Notes: generated by a model from the letters alone, not told the origin. Counted from the first letter of the stretch, positions 27,196-37,886 are shown. The stretch: DNA of 64,000 nt from an uncultured Granulosicoccaceae bacterium (GCA_938006335.1 CALLMF010000035.1:90482-154481); one strand, 5' to 3'. Made by a program: numbers and translations.

Positions 27196-28854
27196 TCATG
27201 AGCTGACGTTCTCGAGCATCTCCGCCGCGTGCTGGCGGGTCTTGGCGGTGATCTTCTTGCCGCCCAGCATCCGCGCGATTTCGTCTCGTTTCTGCGTCTT
27301 GTCGAGGCGGTCGAGCTGCGTATGGGTGCGACCATCGCTGACGGTCTTGCTGACTTTCAGGTGGTCATGCGCCTGTGCCGCGACCTGCGGCAGATGAGTC
27401 ACGCACATGACCTGGTAGCTGTCGCCAAGGCGCCTGAGCAAGCGGCCGACCGTCTCGCCGACCGCACCACCAATACCCGTGTCCACTTCATCAAAGATCA
27501 GTGTTGGAACCTCGTGCTGATCCAATGACGCAAGTTGCAAGGCGAGACCGATGCGCGAGAGCTCGCCACCCGAGGCCACCTGCGACAACGGAGCAGGGGC
27601 GACGCCCGGATTGGGGCTGACTTCAAAGATCACCCGATTGACGCCGTGGCGTTCGATACGGCTTTCGTCGCGATCCACCACTACGCGAAAAACGCCGCCT
27701 TCCATGGCAAGCCCTTGCATGGATTCGGTAATGACCTCACCCAGTTGCCGGGCGGCCTTCTGTCGATGTCGCGACAGAATCAACGCCTGCTTGAGCCAGG
27801 CCTGGTAGGCCGTGTCACGCGCCTCGGTCAGTGCCTCCAGAGAGCCTGCAGGGTCGGTGAGCGTGTCCAGCTCCTGACGCAAGCGATCCTCGGTATCGGC
27901 AAGCTGTTTCACGGGGATCCCGTGCTTCTTGGCGAGACCATGCAACACACCAAGGCGCTCGTCCAACCATGACAAGCGAGCATCATCACTCTCGAGCGCG
28001 GATACTTTCGCGCCGACCATGCGTGTCGCCTCGCTCACCTGTATAGCGGCTGACTCAACGAGGTCCAATGCCTCCTGCAGCGAGCCGTCCACAGCGACCA
28101 GCTCAGCCAATGGGGGCAGGGCATCGGCAAGTGCAGGGGCTGCCGCATGCTCCAGCGCCTGCTCGATACGCGTGCCTGCCTGACGACTGCGATCGACATC
28201 GGCGAGCCAGCGATGCTCCTGCTCGAGCGCTTCAACGGTCAGATCGCCAAGGTCTGCCTGATCAAACTCCTGAAGCTGGAAACTCAGCAGATCGTGTTGC
28301 TGCTGACGCCCGCCCTGCGCTGCTTCAAACGACTCGACCTGTTGCTGAGCAGCCTGCCATTGATCCCAGGCGACGTTGGTGCGCGCAAGCGAGGCATGCG
28401 GGCTGATGGCATCGAGCAAGCGTCTTTGCTCGGCGCCGCTGGCAAGCGCATGGTGTGCGCTCTGACCGTGAATCGATACCAGCAGATTGCCCAGCGTCTT
28501 GAGCGACGCCACAGGTACGGAGCTGCCATTGATGCTGGCGCGAGACTTACCCGCCGCAGTCACGACCCGACGCAACACGCAGTCGCCATCGGGGATGTCC
28601 AGATCGTGCTGGCTGAGCCAGTGATGAGCTGCCGTTCCATCATCGATATCGAAAGAAGCCGTCACTTCAGCGCGATCAGCTCCCTCTCGCACCTTGTCCG
28701 ACCGTGCTCGCTCACCCAGTACCAGGCCGAGCGCATCCAACAGTATGGATTTGCCTGCGCCTGTCTCACCGGTCAGCGCCGACAAGCCCTGGCCGGGCTC
28801 GATCTCGGTGTCGTCGATGATCGCGAAATCGCGTATTCGCAGATGGTTCAGCAC
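27196..28854 (-). CDS. recN: DNA repair protein RecN
   Basis: 552 residues of SMC-like ATPase. Walker A is GETGAGKSILLDAL near residue 33, then a long coiled coil, a SGGELSRIGLALQLAS signature and Walker B LIFDEVDTGIGG. RecN acts in double-strand-break repair by holding DNA ends. GTG 28854 (VLNHLRIRDFAI) matches family N termini; TTG 28863, directly after the nadK stop, is an alternative. I found no LexA box directly in front, so expression probably reads through from nadK. Confidence 0.95.
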   Translation of the reverse strand: MLNHLRIRDFAIIDDTEIEPGQGLSALTGETGAGKSILLDALGLVLGERARSDKVREGADRAEVTASFDIDDGTAAHHWLSQHDLDIPDGDCVLRRVVTAAGKSRASINGSSVPVASLKTLGNLLVSIHGQSAHHALASGAEQRRLLDAISPHASLARTNVAWDQWQAAQQQVESFEAAQGGRQQQHDLLSFQLQEFDQADLGDLTVEALEQEHRWLADVDRSRQAGTRIEQALEHAAAPALADALPPLAELVAVDGSLQEALDLVESAAIQVSEATRMVGAKVSALESDDARLSWLDERLGVLHGLAKKHGIPVKQLADTEDRLRQELDTLTDPAGSLEALTEARDTAYQAWLKQALILSRHRQKAARQLGEVITESMQGLAMEGGVFRVVVDRDESRIERHGVNRVIFEVSPNPGVAPAPLSQVASGGELSRIGLALQLASLDQHEVPTLIFDEVDTGIGGAVGETVGRLLRRLGDSYQVMCVTHLPQVAAQAHDHLKVSKTVSDGRTHTQLDRLDKTQKRDEIARMLGGKKITAKTRQHAAEMLENVSS

Positions 28855-28863
28855 GACCTGCAA

Positions 28864-29724
28864 TCAGACCCAGTTGAGTTTCTCGCGCAACAGGCGGTGG
28901 TAGTCGTAGTCGACAGGATGCAGCATGGTCAGCGCGCGCGCATGACGCTCCACGACGACCACATCACCGGTGAGCGTATCAAAGTACTCCTGACCATCAC
29001 ACACCAGCTGCACACTGCCAACGGTGCTGTCGGTCAGATCTGCTTCGATCTTGTGGTCCGCATCCACGACCAGTGGCCTGCTGGCAAGTACGTGCGGACA
29101 GATCGGCTGAAGAATCATGCCGTCGACCGTCGGCGCAACAATGGGCCCACCGTTGGAGAGCGAGTACGCGGTAGAGCCCGACGGTGTCGCCACGATCAGG
29201 CCGTCGGCCCTCTGGCGCGTTACCAGGTGCCCGTCGATACGAATATCGAAATCCATCAACCGCAACACGTCGGTGACGCGCACAACCGCATCGTTGAGCG
29301 CGCTGGAGCGTGCCACGCACTGACCGTCGCGCATAAGACTGACGTCGAGCATGCTGCGCTGTTCTTCGAAGTACTCACCGCGCAGGATGGCACTGAGCGC
29401 ATCGAGCCCATCGTCCGGAGATACATCGACCAGAAAGCCAAGGCGCCCGCGGTTGACACCGATGATCGGCACCTCGGCATCAACGAGCTGTCGGGCGGTA
29501 TTGAGCATGGTGCCATCGCCACCAATGACGATAGCCACATCGACGCTGCTACCGAGCGTCTTCATGTCTACGGTAGGCAGCGAGCGGTCAAGACTCGCTG
29601 TACTTTGCTCGGCCACCACTTCTATCCCGAGCGTGTTCAAACAATGAACCACGTCGGCGAGTGTGTCGGCAACACTCCCATCGTCCGGCTTGACCACCAG
29701 GCCGGCACGCGAAAACTTAGTCAT
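28864..29724 (-). CDS. nadK: NAD kinase
   Basis: 286 residues with GGDGTML at the ATP/NAD site, LNDAVV in place of the NE/D motif, and TPSGSTAYSLSNGGP. It phosphorylates NAD to NADP. It is followed directly by recN with no gap and starts 17 bases downstream of the mutS stop on the same strand, so mutS, nadK, recN and bamE may be read in one direction. Confidence 0.95.
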   Translation of the reverse strand: MTKFSRAGLVVKPDDGSVADTLADVVHCLNTLGIEVVAEQSTASLDRSLPTVDMKTLGSSVDVAIVIGGDGTMLNTARQLVDAEVPIIGVNRGRLGFLVDVSPDDGLDALSAILRGEYFEEQRSMLDVSLMRDGQCVARSSALNDAVVRVTDVLRLMDFDIRIDGHLVTRQRADGLIVATPSGSTAYSLSNGGPIVAPTVDGMILQPICPHVLASRPLVVDADHKIEADLTDSTVGSVQLVCDGQEYFDTLTGDVVVVERHARALTMLHPVDYDYHRLLREKLNWV

Positions 29725-29741
29725 CCCGCGACCGTAGCACG

Positions 29742-32381
29742 TTAGCCCTCGGTCGCGAGGCGTTGCAGTTCGTACAAATGCTCGAGCGCCTGGCGCGGAT
29801 TGATCTCGTCGACGTCCAGAGCGCCCAGATATCGCTCCAAAGCTGCGTTCGAGCCAAAAAGATCAAGCTGCGGCCCGGAATCTGCCGCGGCGCGATGATT
29901 ACTTGACGCAACCGAAGAAATCACACCGTCACCGGTGGCAAGGGGCGCGAGAGCCACGATACTCCCATCCGAATCGTCGCCTCCCGCGTCAGCGCTGCCT
30001 TGCTCGAGCAAGTGCAACCGGTGCTGGGCTGTCTCGAGCGCTTTGGCGGGCAGCCCGGCGAGGGCCGCGACCTGCAATCCGTAACTTCGGTCAGTCGCGC
30101 CCGCCTTGATACGGTGCATGAACACGATATGACCGTCGTGCTCTACCGCATCCAGATGGACATTGTCCACGGCATGCGTGGTGTCCGCCATCCGTGTCAG
30201 CTCGAAGTAGTGCGTGGCAAACAGGCACCAGCTTCGGTTGACGCGGGCGAGGTGATCGGCGCATGCCCAGGCCAACGCCAGCCCGTCCCATGTGCTGGTG
30301 CCGCGTCCGACTTCATCCATCAACACCAGGCTCAACGGCGTGGCATTCCTGAGAATCAGCGCCGCTTCAGTCATTTCCACCATGAAGGTGGACTGGCCTC
30401 GAGCCAGGTCGTCAGACGCACCAATACGCGTGAAAATGCGGTCAACCGGTCCGATCTGCGCCGCGTGTGCCGGCACCCAGCTGCCAACATGCGCCAACAA
30501 CACGATGAGTGCGCACTGGCGCATGAAGGTCGATTTTCCGCCCATGTTCGGTCCGGTCACCAGCAGCATCCGATGATCATCGTCGAGCATCAGGGGGTTG
30601 GCCACAAAGGGCTCGTCGATCAGCATTTCGACAACCGGGTGACGCCCCTCCTCAATCGATAGGCCTGGGGTATCGGTCAGCGTCGGGCGATGCCACTGCA
30701 TGTCCAGCGCGGCGCAGCCGAGGCTTGCGAGCACGTCCACTTCAGTGATCACATCACAGAGCGTCGACAGCGCATCGAGATCGGGGGCGAGCGAGCGCAC
30801 AAGCTGCGCATACAGCGCCCGCTCGCGCGCCAGTGATTTCTCGCGCGAACCGAGCACTCGGTCCTCATGCTCCTTGAGTTCCGGAGTGATGTAGCGCTCG
30901 CTGCTTTTCAGTGTTTGCCGCCGTGTCCAGTGATCCGCCGGCGCCTGACTGCGTGGCGTCTCGATATAGAAGCCGTGTACGCGGTTGTAGCCGACCTTGA
31001 GCCCGCTGATACCGCTGACTTCACGTTCGCGACGCTCGAAGGCCTCGAGAAACTCGGTGGCATCGGTGCCAAGCGAGCGCAATTCGTCGAGCTCGGCGTC
31101 AAAGCCCTCGGCAATCACGCCCCCCTCCCGCAGGACCGTCGGCGGATTCTCGCGTATGGCCTCCGCAAGCCGCGCCGCCACCGGAGACTCGACAGCCAGC
31201 GTCTCGATAACCGGTGCGAGCGCCGCATCGGTCCCCTCGAGCTGTTCGGCCACCAGAGGCAGCAGTATCAAGCTCTGGCGCAGTCTGTCGAGCTCGCGCG
31301 GCGAGACGGTCTCCAGGCGCAAGCGGGTGATGATCCGTTCGATGTCGCTGATACCGGACAGCCGCTCGGCCAGATCGCGGCAACGTTCGTCTTCCATCAT
31401 GCTTGCCACGCGACGCTGACGCCGCTCGATCACCCCGCGATCTCGCAAGGGACGCTGCAGCCATTGGCGCAGCCGCCGCCCACCCATGGGCGTGCGCGTC
31501 CGGTCCATCACATCAAACAGGCTCCGGCCGCGCTCGCCGGACTGGCTTTGCACCAGTTCCAGGTGACGTCGCGTGCCGGGGTCCAGTTGCACGGTGTCGG
31601 CCGCGTGCTCCACGCGCAGACCGGTGACCTGGTCCAAACGGCCCGCCTGCGTTTCGCGGGCGTAACCGAGTGCAACTGCCGCCGCCGTGGTGGCTGCCGC
31701 CATGTCTTCACAACCGAAAGCGGAGAGGTTCTGGGTGCCGAAGTGCTCCAGCAGGGACCGCCTGGCCGAATCGGGATCGAACAACCACGGCGCACGCGGG
31801 CGGATCGCGCGCTCGCCACCGTCTTCGGCGAGCCGCGCTTGCATGGCGCTGCCCTCGGCAACAAGCAACTCGGCGGGATCCAGCCGGGCGAGCTCTGCCG
31901 CAAGGTCTTCATCGGTCGAGACTTCGGCGACCGCAAGGTCTCCGCTCGCGGCATCGAGTGACGCGATACCGTAACGCCCCGCCTGCGCGCACACCGCCAC
32001 CAGCAGAGCGGTCTCACCGGGTGCCAACAAGCTCTCTTCGGTCAGCGTACCCGGTGTCACAACGCGCACCACTTCGCGCTTCACCGGCCCCTTGCCGGTC
32101 GGGTCACCGGTCTGCTCGCACACGGCAACCGACACGCCACGCTTGACCAGTCGGGCGAGGTATCCGTCGGCCGCATGGTAGGGAACGCCCGCCATCGGAA
32201 TGGGGGAGCCGCCGGATTTTCCGCGGGCGGTCAACGTAATATCCAGCAGTTCTGCGGCGCGCCGTGCATCGTCGTAGAACAACTCATAGAAGTCGCCCAT
32301 GCGGTAGAACAGCATGGAATCGGGATGTTCTGCCTTGATGCCCAGGTATTGCTGCATCATCGGGGTGTGCGACGTCGTCAT
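29742..32381 (-). CDS. mutS: DNA mismatch repair protein MutS
   Basis: 879 residues. The mismatch-binding start [11 protein letters not shown] (Phe-x-Glu in domain I), Walker [29 protein letters not shown] (Walker B/signature) and a C-terminal FATHYFELT are all present. The true start is ATG 32381 ([13 protein letters not shown]); the frame stays open another 620 bases but those residues overlay pncC and have no MutS similarity. It diverges from pncC with 78 bases between them. Confidence 0.97.
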   Translation of the reverse strand: MTTSHTPMMQQYLGIKAEHPDSMLFYRMGDFYELFYDDARRAAELLDITLTARGKSGGSPIPMAGVPYHAADGYLARLVKRGVSVAVCEQTGDPTGKGPVKREVVRVVTPGTLTEESLLAPGETALLVAVCAQAGRYGIASLDAASGDLAVAEVSTDEDLAAELARLDPAELLVAEGSAMQARLAEDGGERAIRPRAPWLFDPDSARRSLLEHFGTQNLSAFGCEDMAAATTAAAVALGYARETQAGRLDQVTGLRVEHAADTVQLDPGTRRHLELVQSQSGERGRSLFDVMDRTRTPMGGRRLRQWLQRPLRDRGVIERRQRRVASMMEDERCRDLAERLSGISDIERIITRLRLETVSPRELDRLRQSLILLPLVAEQLEGTDAALAPVIETLAVESPVAARLAEAIRENPPTVLREGGVIAEGFDAELDELRSLGTDATEFLEAFERREREVSGISGLKVGYNRVHGFYIETPRSQAPADHWTRRQTLKSSERYITPELKEHEDRVLGSREKSLARERALYAQLVRSLAPDLDALSTLCDVITEVDVLASLGCAALDMQWHRPTLTDTPGLSIEEGRHPVVEMLIDEPFVANPLMLDDDHRMLLVTGPNMGGKSTFMRQCALIVLLAHVGSWVPAHAAQIGPVDRIFTRIGASDDLARGQSTFMVEMTEAALILRNATPLSLVLMDEVGRGTSTWDGLALAWACADHLARVNRSWCLFATHYFELTRMADTTHAVDNVHLDAVEHDGHIVFMHRIKAGATDRSYGLQVAALAGLPAKALETAQHRLHLLEQGSADAGGDDSDGSIVALAPLATGDGVISSVASSNHRAAADSGPQLDLFGSNAALERYLGALDVDEINPRQALEHLYELQRLATEG

Positions 32382-32459
32382 GACGCGCAGTTTACTGGCC
32401 GCGGACTTGCGCGGCGCACATTGCGGGTGATCCAAGCCGATCCCCGAAAAGGTAACGCC

Positions 32460-32969
32460 ATGAACTACAGCAGCGAGGTACTCGCGCAGGTCCGACGTAT
32501 CGGTGAATACCTGATCTCGCGAGGGTGGACGATCACCGCGGCGGAGTCCTGCACCGGAGGGCTGTTTTGCGGAGCGCTCACCGCGGTGGCCGGCAGCTCG
32601 GCCTGGTTCAATCAGGGACTGGTGACCTACTCGAACAACGCCAAGACACGCTGGGTGTCCGTACCAGAGGCGACACTGCAGTCGCATGGCGCGGTCAGCC
32701 GCGCAACCGTCGAGTCCATGGCGACCGGTGCGATGGCAGCCACGGGTGCCGATGTTGCAGTGACCATCAGCGGCATCGCCGGGCCGGACGGTGCGGTTGC
32801 GGACAAACCGGTCGGCACGGTATGGATTGCCGTAGCGTCTGCCGATGGCGGTGTCGGGGCCACGCTCCACCAGTTCGACGGCGATCGCCAGTCCGTGCGA
32901 ATTCAGGCAGTGGAAGCCGCACTGCGTGCTACGCTTTTGCGCGTCGAAAACACTGTTGGCCCCGGATGA
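32460..32969 (+). CDS. pncC: nicotinamide-nucleotide amidohydrolase (CinA C-terminal type)
   Basis: 169 residues with [21 protein letters not shown], the CinA/PncC catalytic Ser motif, and [21 protein letters not shown]. It hydrolyses NMN to NaMN in the pyridine nucleotide cycle. A PncC gene beside mutS and upstream of recA is the classical gammaproteobacterial order. The stop overlaps the next small gene (ATGA). Confidence 0.92.
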   Translation: MNYSSEVLAQVRRIGEYLISRGWTITAAESCTGGLFCGALTAVAGSSAWFNQGLVTYSNNAKTRWVSVPEATLQSHGAVSRATVESMATGAMAATGADVAVTISGIAGPDGAVADKPVGTVWIAVASADGGVGATLHQFDGDRQSVRIQAVEAALRATLLRVENTVGPG

Positions 32970-33319
32970 TGATCCCACTTTCCCTTGACCGCCGTAACCC
33001 ACTCAAACCGCTCGCCGGCGTCCTCCTGTGCGTGGCGCTAGGTGCGGGTTCTGCTGCCTTTGCCCAGGGCAGCACCAATTCCCAGGAAATGTCGCTCGAA
33101 GAGCTCGAGGCCTACATCGCCGAGCAGAAAGCCGCGCTGGAAACCGTCATCGAGAACCGCGACCTCACACGCGAGAAGGTCGAGGCTATCGAGGATGCCG
33201 TCGCCGAGGCTGACGTGCGTCAATCCGAAGTGCGGGCGGAGATCGCAGCACTTTGCGAAGAGCGCGAAAGCGCGGAGCCGGGCAGTCTCGAGACCTGCCT
33301 TGCGGAAAACGGCGGTTAG
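32966..33319 (+). CDS. small secreted coiled-coil protein of unknown function
   Basis: 117 residues. The N terminus is a signal peptide (basic start, [18 protein letters not shown], probable cleavage at AFA-Q). The rest is strongly charged, rich in Glu/Ala and heptad-like ([15 protein letters not shown] and onward), so a periplasmic coiled coil is expected. Two Cys residues lie near the C terminus ([13 protein letters not shown]). It is translationally coupled to pncC. I do not recognise the family and propose no function. Confidence 0.65.
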   Translation: MMIPLSLDRRNPLKPLAGVLLCVALGAGSAAFAQGSTNSQEMSLEELEAYIAEQKAALETVIENRDLTREKVEAIEDAVAEADVRQSEVRAEIAALCEERESAEPGSLETCLAENGG

Positions 33320-33366
33320 GCAAACGTTGCACCGCAGCCGATTCGATGGCTGTGCAGCGCAGACTG

Positions 33367-33382
33367 CTGTATCTGTTTACAG
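33367..33382. promoter_or_regulatory. LexA (SOS) box upstream of recA
   Basis: The 16-base palindrome-type site reads CTGT-N8-ACAG with an A/T-rich spacer (ATCTGTTT), an exact match to the gammaproteobacterial LexA half-site rule. It lies 131 bases before the recA GTG, in the 194-base gap after the small coiled-coil gene, and should repress recA in undamaged cells. Confidence 0.8.
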
Positions 33383-33513
33383 TCTTTTTCTGCTGAAGTA
33401 CCCCATTCGCGCCTTGAGCGTGAGAGACTTCGTATTGCGGTGATGCTGGCGGTTATCTGTCGGCAACTGGCCAGGAAGCCCCACCGCATCGCACACGCAA
33501 CGGAGCACTCACA

Positions 33514-34560
33514 GTGGACGACAATCGCAAAAAAGCCCTCTCGGCCGCCCTCGGCCAAATCGAAAAACAGTTTGGCAAAGGCGCCATCATGCGCATGGGC
33601 GACGATACTGCCAATCGGGATATCGACGTCATCTCTACCGGCTGTCTCGGGCTGGATGTCGCGCTAGGCATTGGCGGATTGCCACGCGGCCGCATCTGCG
33701 AAATCTACGGGCCGGAATCTTCGGGCAAGACCACCATGACCTTGCAGGTCGTGGCGGCGTGCCAGAAAGCCGGAGGCACCGCAGCCTTCGTTGACGCCGA
33801 GCACGCCCTGGACCCCGAATACGCCCGCAAGCTCGGTGTCAATGTGGACGATCTGCTGATCTCACAGCCGGATACCGGCGATCAGGCACTGGAAATCACC
33901 GACATGCTGGTGCGCTCCAGCGCTGTCGACATCATCGTGGTCGATTCCGTCGCGGCGCTCACGCCCAAGGCAGAAATCGAGGGCGACATGGGCGACAGTC
34001 ACGTGGGCCTGCACGCTCGCCTGATGAGCCAGGCCCTGCGCAAGCTCACCGGTAACATCAAGCGCACCAACACGCTCGTGATCTTCATCAACCAGATCCG
34101 CATGAAGATCGGTGTGATGTTTGGCAGCCCGGAGACCACCACGGGCGGTAACGCACTCAAGTTCTACTCATCGGTCCGGCTCGATATCCGACGCATCGGC
34201 GCTATCAAGCGTGCGGACGAGATCATCGGCAACGAAACACGCGTCAAGGTGGTCAAGAACAAGATGGCACCCCCGTTTCGTCAGACCGAGTTCGAGATTC
34301 TCTATGGCGAGGGCACCTCGCGAGAGGGCGAGCTCATCGATCTCGGCGTACAAAACGGCCTCATCGACAAGGCGGGTGCCTGGTACAGCTACCAGGGTGA
34401 TCGCATCGGCCAGGGCAAGGAGAACGTGCGGACGTGGCTCAAGGAGAATCCCGACACCGCCGACCAGATCGACAACAACCTTCGCGCCATGCTGCTCGCC
34501 AAGCCGACAACGCGAACCTCTGACGAAGCGGACGAGGTGCTCGAAACCGAGGAGGCGTGA
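33514..34560 (+). CDS. recA: recombinase RecA
   Basis: 348 residues with Walker [12 protein letters not shown], the LexA-cleavage/ATPase core [23 protein letters not shown] and the conserved [15 protein letters not shown] loop. It drives homologous strand exchange and activates LexA self-cleavage. The GTG start follows a GGAG ribosome site at 33502-33505. An upstream LexA box controls it. Unusually for this lineage recX is not directly downstream; it lies at 59418. Confidence 0.98.
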   Translation: MDDNRKKALSAALGQIEKQFGKGAIMRMGDDTANRDIDVISTGCLGLDVALGIGGLPRGRICEIYGPESSGKTTMTLQVVAACQKAGGTAAFVDAEHALDPEYARKLGVNVDDLLISQPDTGDQALEITDMLVRSSAVDIIVVDSVAALTPKAEIEGDMGDSHVGLHARLMSQALRKLTGNIKRTNTLVIFINQIRMKIGVMFGSPETTTGGNALKFYSSVRLDIRRIGAIKRADEIIGNETRVKVVKNKMAPPFRQTEFEILYGEGTSREGELIDLGVQNGLIDKAGAWYSYQGDRIGQGKENVRTWLKENPDTADQIDNNLRAMLLAKPTTRTSDEADEVLETEEA

Positions 34561-34594
34561 GGCCTCAGTGGTACGCGCCACGGTAGTGGCGCCG

Positions 34595-34623
34595 CAAGTC
34601 GTCGCGCCTCAAGTCGTCGCGCC
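34595..34623. repeat. 15-bp tandem duplication after recA
   Basis: CAAGTCGTCGCGCC occurs twice back to back, 35 bases after the recA stop. The whole 284-base gap between recA and pelC holds no other gene I can support, and the pel promoter must lie in it. The duplication may simply be polymerase slippage or a trace of a rearrangement at the recA/pel junction. Confidence 0.6.
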
Positions 34624-34844
34624 ATGAGAACGGCGCCATGACCGGGAGCCTTGCCGCTCGGGAGTGCGGCGGGGCTACCACACCTCTGGAATTACCGTAG
34701 GCGTCGGCCGGCCTCGTGTCGGCTCCTGTGTCTATGTGTGAAGTTGCTCTCACAGGCTGAAGAATCGCCTACTCATGCCGTTATCAGCCCTAGAGAAGGC
34801 GTCTTCGACGATGCCTACCAAGGTTTGTGAGGAGCATACTCCCA

Positions 34845-35420
34845 ATGATTCGCAACACGTCAACACGTGCACCGGTCTGCCTGCGGTTTGATCGCTGGCC
34901 GGGGCTCGTTGTTCTGATCTCACTGCTCGTTGCGGTCAGCGCGTGCAGCACACTCACCAGTTCCGGCGCGGTTGATGTCGATGGGCAAGCGCGCTGGTCG
35001 GTGTTGTCCTTTGACAATCTATCGGTGACTCCTCTGGCAGGGCGCAGTGCGCAAGCGCTGGTGGAGACCCGTCTGCGACAGCGAGGCGTGGTCGAAATCA
35101 CGCGGATGCAGGACCGCTTGCCACTGTCACTCGCCGCCCTGATCAACGACGAAGACACCGACCCGGGACTCGACAAGGCACGCCTGGCCGGTCACCGATA
35201 CGCACTCGGTGGCACCGTTCACGAGTGGCGCTACAAGGACGCCCCCGATCGCGAGGCAGTCGTTGGCCTGAGTTTGCAACTCACTGACCTGAGCACCAAT
35301 CGTGTCGTCTGGCAGGGCACCCGGTCTCGTACGGGTTGGGGCAGGGCCAGCCTGTCCACGGTGGCAGACAAGACCATCGCCGAATTGCTTGGCCACCTTG
35401 ATATAGCGCTCGCGCGGTAA
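34845..35420 (+). CDS. pelC: PelC-like outer-membrane lipoprotein
   Basis: 191 residues. The signal peptide ends LLVAVSAC, so Cys34 is the lipidated residue. The mature domain has the PelC/CsgG-like pattern: WSVLSFDNLSVTPLAGRSAQALVETRLRQRG is its first half (stop after the RG turn), then YALGGTVHEWRYK and LSLQLTDLSTNRVVW. PelC forms a ring-like collar under the PelB export pore. ATG 34845 is chosen for the GAGGAG site ten bases upstream. First gene of the seven-gene pel operon; its stop overlaps pelD by one base. Confidence 0.82.
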   Translation: MIRNTSTRAPVCLRFDRWPGLVVLISLLVAVSACSTLTSSGAVDVDGQARWSVLSFDNLSVTPLAGRSAQALVETRLRQRGVVEITRMQDRLPLSLAALINDEDTDPGLDKARLAGHRYALGGTVHEWRYKDAPDREAVVGLSLQLTDLSTNRVVWQGTRSRTGWGRASLSTVADKTIAELLGHLDIALAR

Positions 35421-36877
35421 TGGCTCCACCGCTCAAACACCGATTCCTGGGTAAGCCACCGGGCGAGCGATCCGACGCGGCGGGGACCCTAGCGTCAGAC
35501 ATCGGTTTGTCGAACACATCCAGTCTGATCCAGGGTCTGCGGGATCGACTCAGCGTAGGTGCCTTGTCAACGGTTCGTTGGCCTCGAGCGCAAATGCTTG
35601 TCGAACTTGCCCTGTTCGCTGGTCTGATGCCGCTCGTCGGCCTGTTGCTGTTTCCCGCTGATCCCTTGGGTATCGACCATGGCTTTCTCTGGGCAGTGCT
35701 CGGGCCGCTGTTGTTTGCGGCCCGCTACGGTGTTGCGCCTGGCTTCGCCTGTGCTGTGGTCGCATGCGGATTGTTTTTTCTGATCGATTCGAACACGGCA
35801 TCGGTACAGGTCGTGGCAACGGTGTTCGGTGCCGTGCTGATCGGTGAGCTTGCAAGCAACTGGCGCCAGCGCGCGCTGCGGGCGGAAGCGCAAGGCGCCT
35901 ACCTGAAGCATCGCCTCAAGGAATTCTCGAATGAGTACCACGTGCTCAAGTTGTCTCACGGTCAATTGGAAGCTCACCTCGCCGGGCAACGCATGAGCCT
36001 TCGTGGCGCGCTGCAGAAACTGCGCCCCGCTCTTGTGACACGTGATGCTTCTCGAGAGGCCAGCGAAGAGTTGATGGCTGTCTTTGCGCAGTTCTGCTCG
36101 GTACAGGTCGCAGGCTTGTATTTGTTGTCCAGCGATACGGTCATTGATCCAGAACCGCTCGCTGTGCTCGGCGGTATGGGACAGCTACCGCGATTCGACC
36201 CCCTGTTGCGCCTTGCCCTTGCCGAGCGCGAGCTGGTCAGTCTGAAGATCGACTCGGAAGACAAGGTGATCAATTCGGATGGGCTGCTCGCCGTCGCTCC
36301 CATCGTGGATTCGGCGGGTCGGGTACACGCGGTGCTGGCCGTGCAAGACATGCACTTCATGGCGTTTCAACAGGACAATCTGGACAAGCTGGCTCTGTTG
36401 GCTGCGAGTATTGGCGACCGTATTGCCCACAACGGCAGGTTGGACGAAGGCCCCGCAGAGCACTTCTTTGCAGAAGTTGACACCGCGCTGCGCTTTGTCA
36501 GCTCGCACAGCGTGGACGCCTCCTTGCTCGTCGCACGACTGCCCAAGACCGAACAGGGCGAAATCGTGGCAGAGGCACTGTCCAGTGACCTCAGAAGCCT
36601 CGACTGTGGCTGGCGAGTACCATCACTGCAGTCTGAAGAAGACTCGCTGCTGGTCGCCGTGTTGATGCCATTGACCAACCGAGCGAGCGCAGGCGAATGG
36701 ATCAACCGACTCGCAGAAACGCTCGGCTCCGAGCACGACATAGATCTTGTTGACCAGTTGCTGTCCATGCGTTGTCTGGAGCTGAATTCGCGAACAACGC
36801 GTCGACAGTGCCTGGACTTCATCATCGACAAGGGACAGGGCGAGGGCAATCTTCATGAGGCGCCACGTGTCGCCTGA
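35420..36877 (+). CDS. pelD: PelD, membrane c-di-GMP receptor for Pel synthesis
   Basis: 485 residues. Four TM helices span about residues 60-145, a coiled segment 150-200, a GAF domain about 215-335, and a degenerate GGDEF domain about 345-470. R392-S-L-D395 (LRSLDCGW) corresponds to the RxxD c-di-GMP site of Pseudomonas PelD, and no GGDEF catalytic sequence is left. It should switch Pel polymerisation on when c-di-GMP is high, contacting PelE, PelG and PelF in the inner membrane. Confidence 0.9.
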   Translation: MAPPLKHRFLGKPPGERSDAAGTLASDIGLSNTSSLIQGLRDRLSVGALSTVRWPRAQMLVELALFAGLMPLVGLLLFPADPLGIDHGFLWAVLGPLLFAARYGVAPGFACAVVACGLFFLIDSNTASVQVVATVFGAVLIGELASNWRQRALRAEAQGAYLKHRLKEFSNEYHVLKLSHGQLEAHLAGQRMSLRGALQKLRPALVTRDASREASEELMAVFAQFCSVQVAGLYLLSSDTVIDPEPLAVLGGMGQLPRFDPLLRLALAERELVSLKIDSEDKVINSDGLLAVAPIVDSAGRVHAVLAVQDMHFMAFQQDNLDKLALLAASIGDRIAHNGRLDEGPAEHFFAEVDTALRFVSSHSVDASLLVARLPKTEQGEIVAEALSSDLRSLDCGWRVPSLQSEEDSLLVAVLMPLTNRASAGEWINRLAETLGSEHDIDLVDQLLSMRCLELNSRTTRRQCLDFIIDKGQGEGNLHEAPRVA

Positions 36878-37886
36878 ATCCTATCGACGCGTGGCCCTGC
36901 CGCTACTCGGTCTGCTCGGGGTGCTTGATGGAGTTCTGCTTGCGAACCTCGTCATCGGCTCGGAGCAGATGCTGCCCGCAGCACTCTGGTGTGTGGCGCA
37001 TACAGTAATCGCGGCTCTGGCAGCGGCCATGGTCATGCTGCAAACGGCGGCCGTCGATCCGAACGCTCGACGCGGCATATTCATCCTCAGTTTCGTGCTC
37101 GCAGTATCAGTGCCTTTTGTCGGCATCCTGGGTATGTCGATGGTGTACGCGTACGGCATTCCCGCATCCGCACGCAAGGACCATGGCGACACGCCGTGGC
37201 GTTTTACTGCCAACCCCGAACTACCGTTCACGATACCGGCACGACGTTCTGCCGTGCACACCGACACCCGCGGCCTGGTAGAGCAGGTGATGCACGAACA
37301 GGACAACACGCGGCTGTACCGAAAGGTGCTTGCCGCGCGTCGGATTCCCTCAAGCTTGTCTGTCAACGCCTTGCGTGCAGGCACCGGCCACGACGACGAT
37401 CGTATTCGACTGACTGCCTATCAGACGCTGGACTCAAAGGTTACCGCTCTCAACGACGAAATCGATCGCTTGAGTACGCTGGGCGCGAAAACCTCAGGCA
37501 GGCAGGCGTCCGAGTCCTGGCTGCAAGTCGCCAGCAACTATTGGGAGCTCCTGTATCTGGAGGAAAACCGGAAGGTTGCGCGCGCACAACTGCTGGAGAA
37601 GGCCGCGCGAGCGGCCATGCTGTCTGTGGCTGCTGACCCGGCAAACCGTAATGCGCATTTCACGCTGGGTCGCATTGCACTGCGCCAGGGTCGCACGGAT
37701 ATCGCCGACAAGGCCTTCGCGGCCTCGACAGCGCACGGTATGCCGTCGAGCACGACCGTGCCATGGCGTGCAGAGGCAGCGTTCATCGACCGCGATTTTG
37801 CGCGTGCACGGGCGTGGTTGAACGAACTTGGCGATGCCTTCAAGGCCTATCCACCGTTGCGCCAGGTGTCGGAGTACTGGCAATGA
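36855..37886 (+). CDS. pelE: PelE, inner-membrane TPR scaffold
   Basis: 343 residues overlapping pelD by 23 bases. Two hydrophobic helices lie near residues 13-35 and 40-90, and a cytoplasmic helical TPR-like region occupies roughly residues 190-340 (AHFTLGRIALRQGRTDIADKAF is such a repeat in part). This matches the TM-plus-TPR layout of PelE, which recruits PelF to the PelD/PelG complex. The stop overlaps pelF (ATGA). Sequence conservation of PelE is low, so context carries part of the call. Confidence 0.85.
   Translation: MRRHVSPESYRRVALPLLGLLGVLDGVLLANLVIGSEQMLPAALWCVAHTVIAALAAAMVMLQTAAVDPNARRGIFILSFVLAVSVPFVGILGMSMVYAYGIPASARKDHGDTPWRFTANPELPFTIPARRSAVHTDTRGLVEQVMHEQDNTRLYRKVLAARRIPSSLSVNALRAGTGHDDDRIRLTAYQTLDSKVTALNDEIDRLSTLGAKTSGRQASESWLQVASNYWELLYLEENRKVARAQLLEKAARAAMLSVAADPANRNAHFTLGRIALRQGRTDIADKAFAASTAHGMPSSTTVPWRAEAAFIDRDFARARAWLNELGDAFKAYPPLRQVSEYWQ

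Noticed and set aside
32382..33002. Open frame extending MutS by about 207 residues at its N terminus
   Set aside because: It runs antisense to pncC, lacks MutS similarity, and ATG 32381 begins the normal family N terminus.
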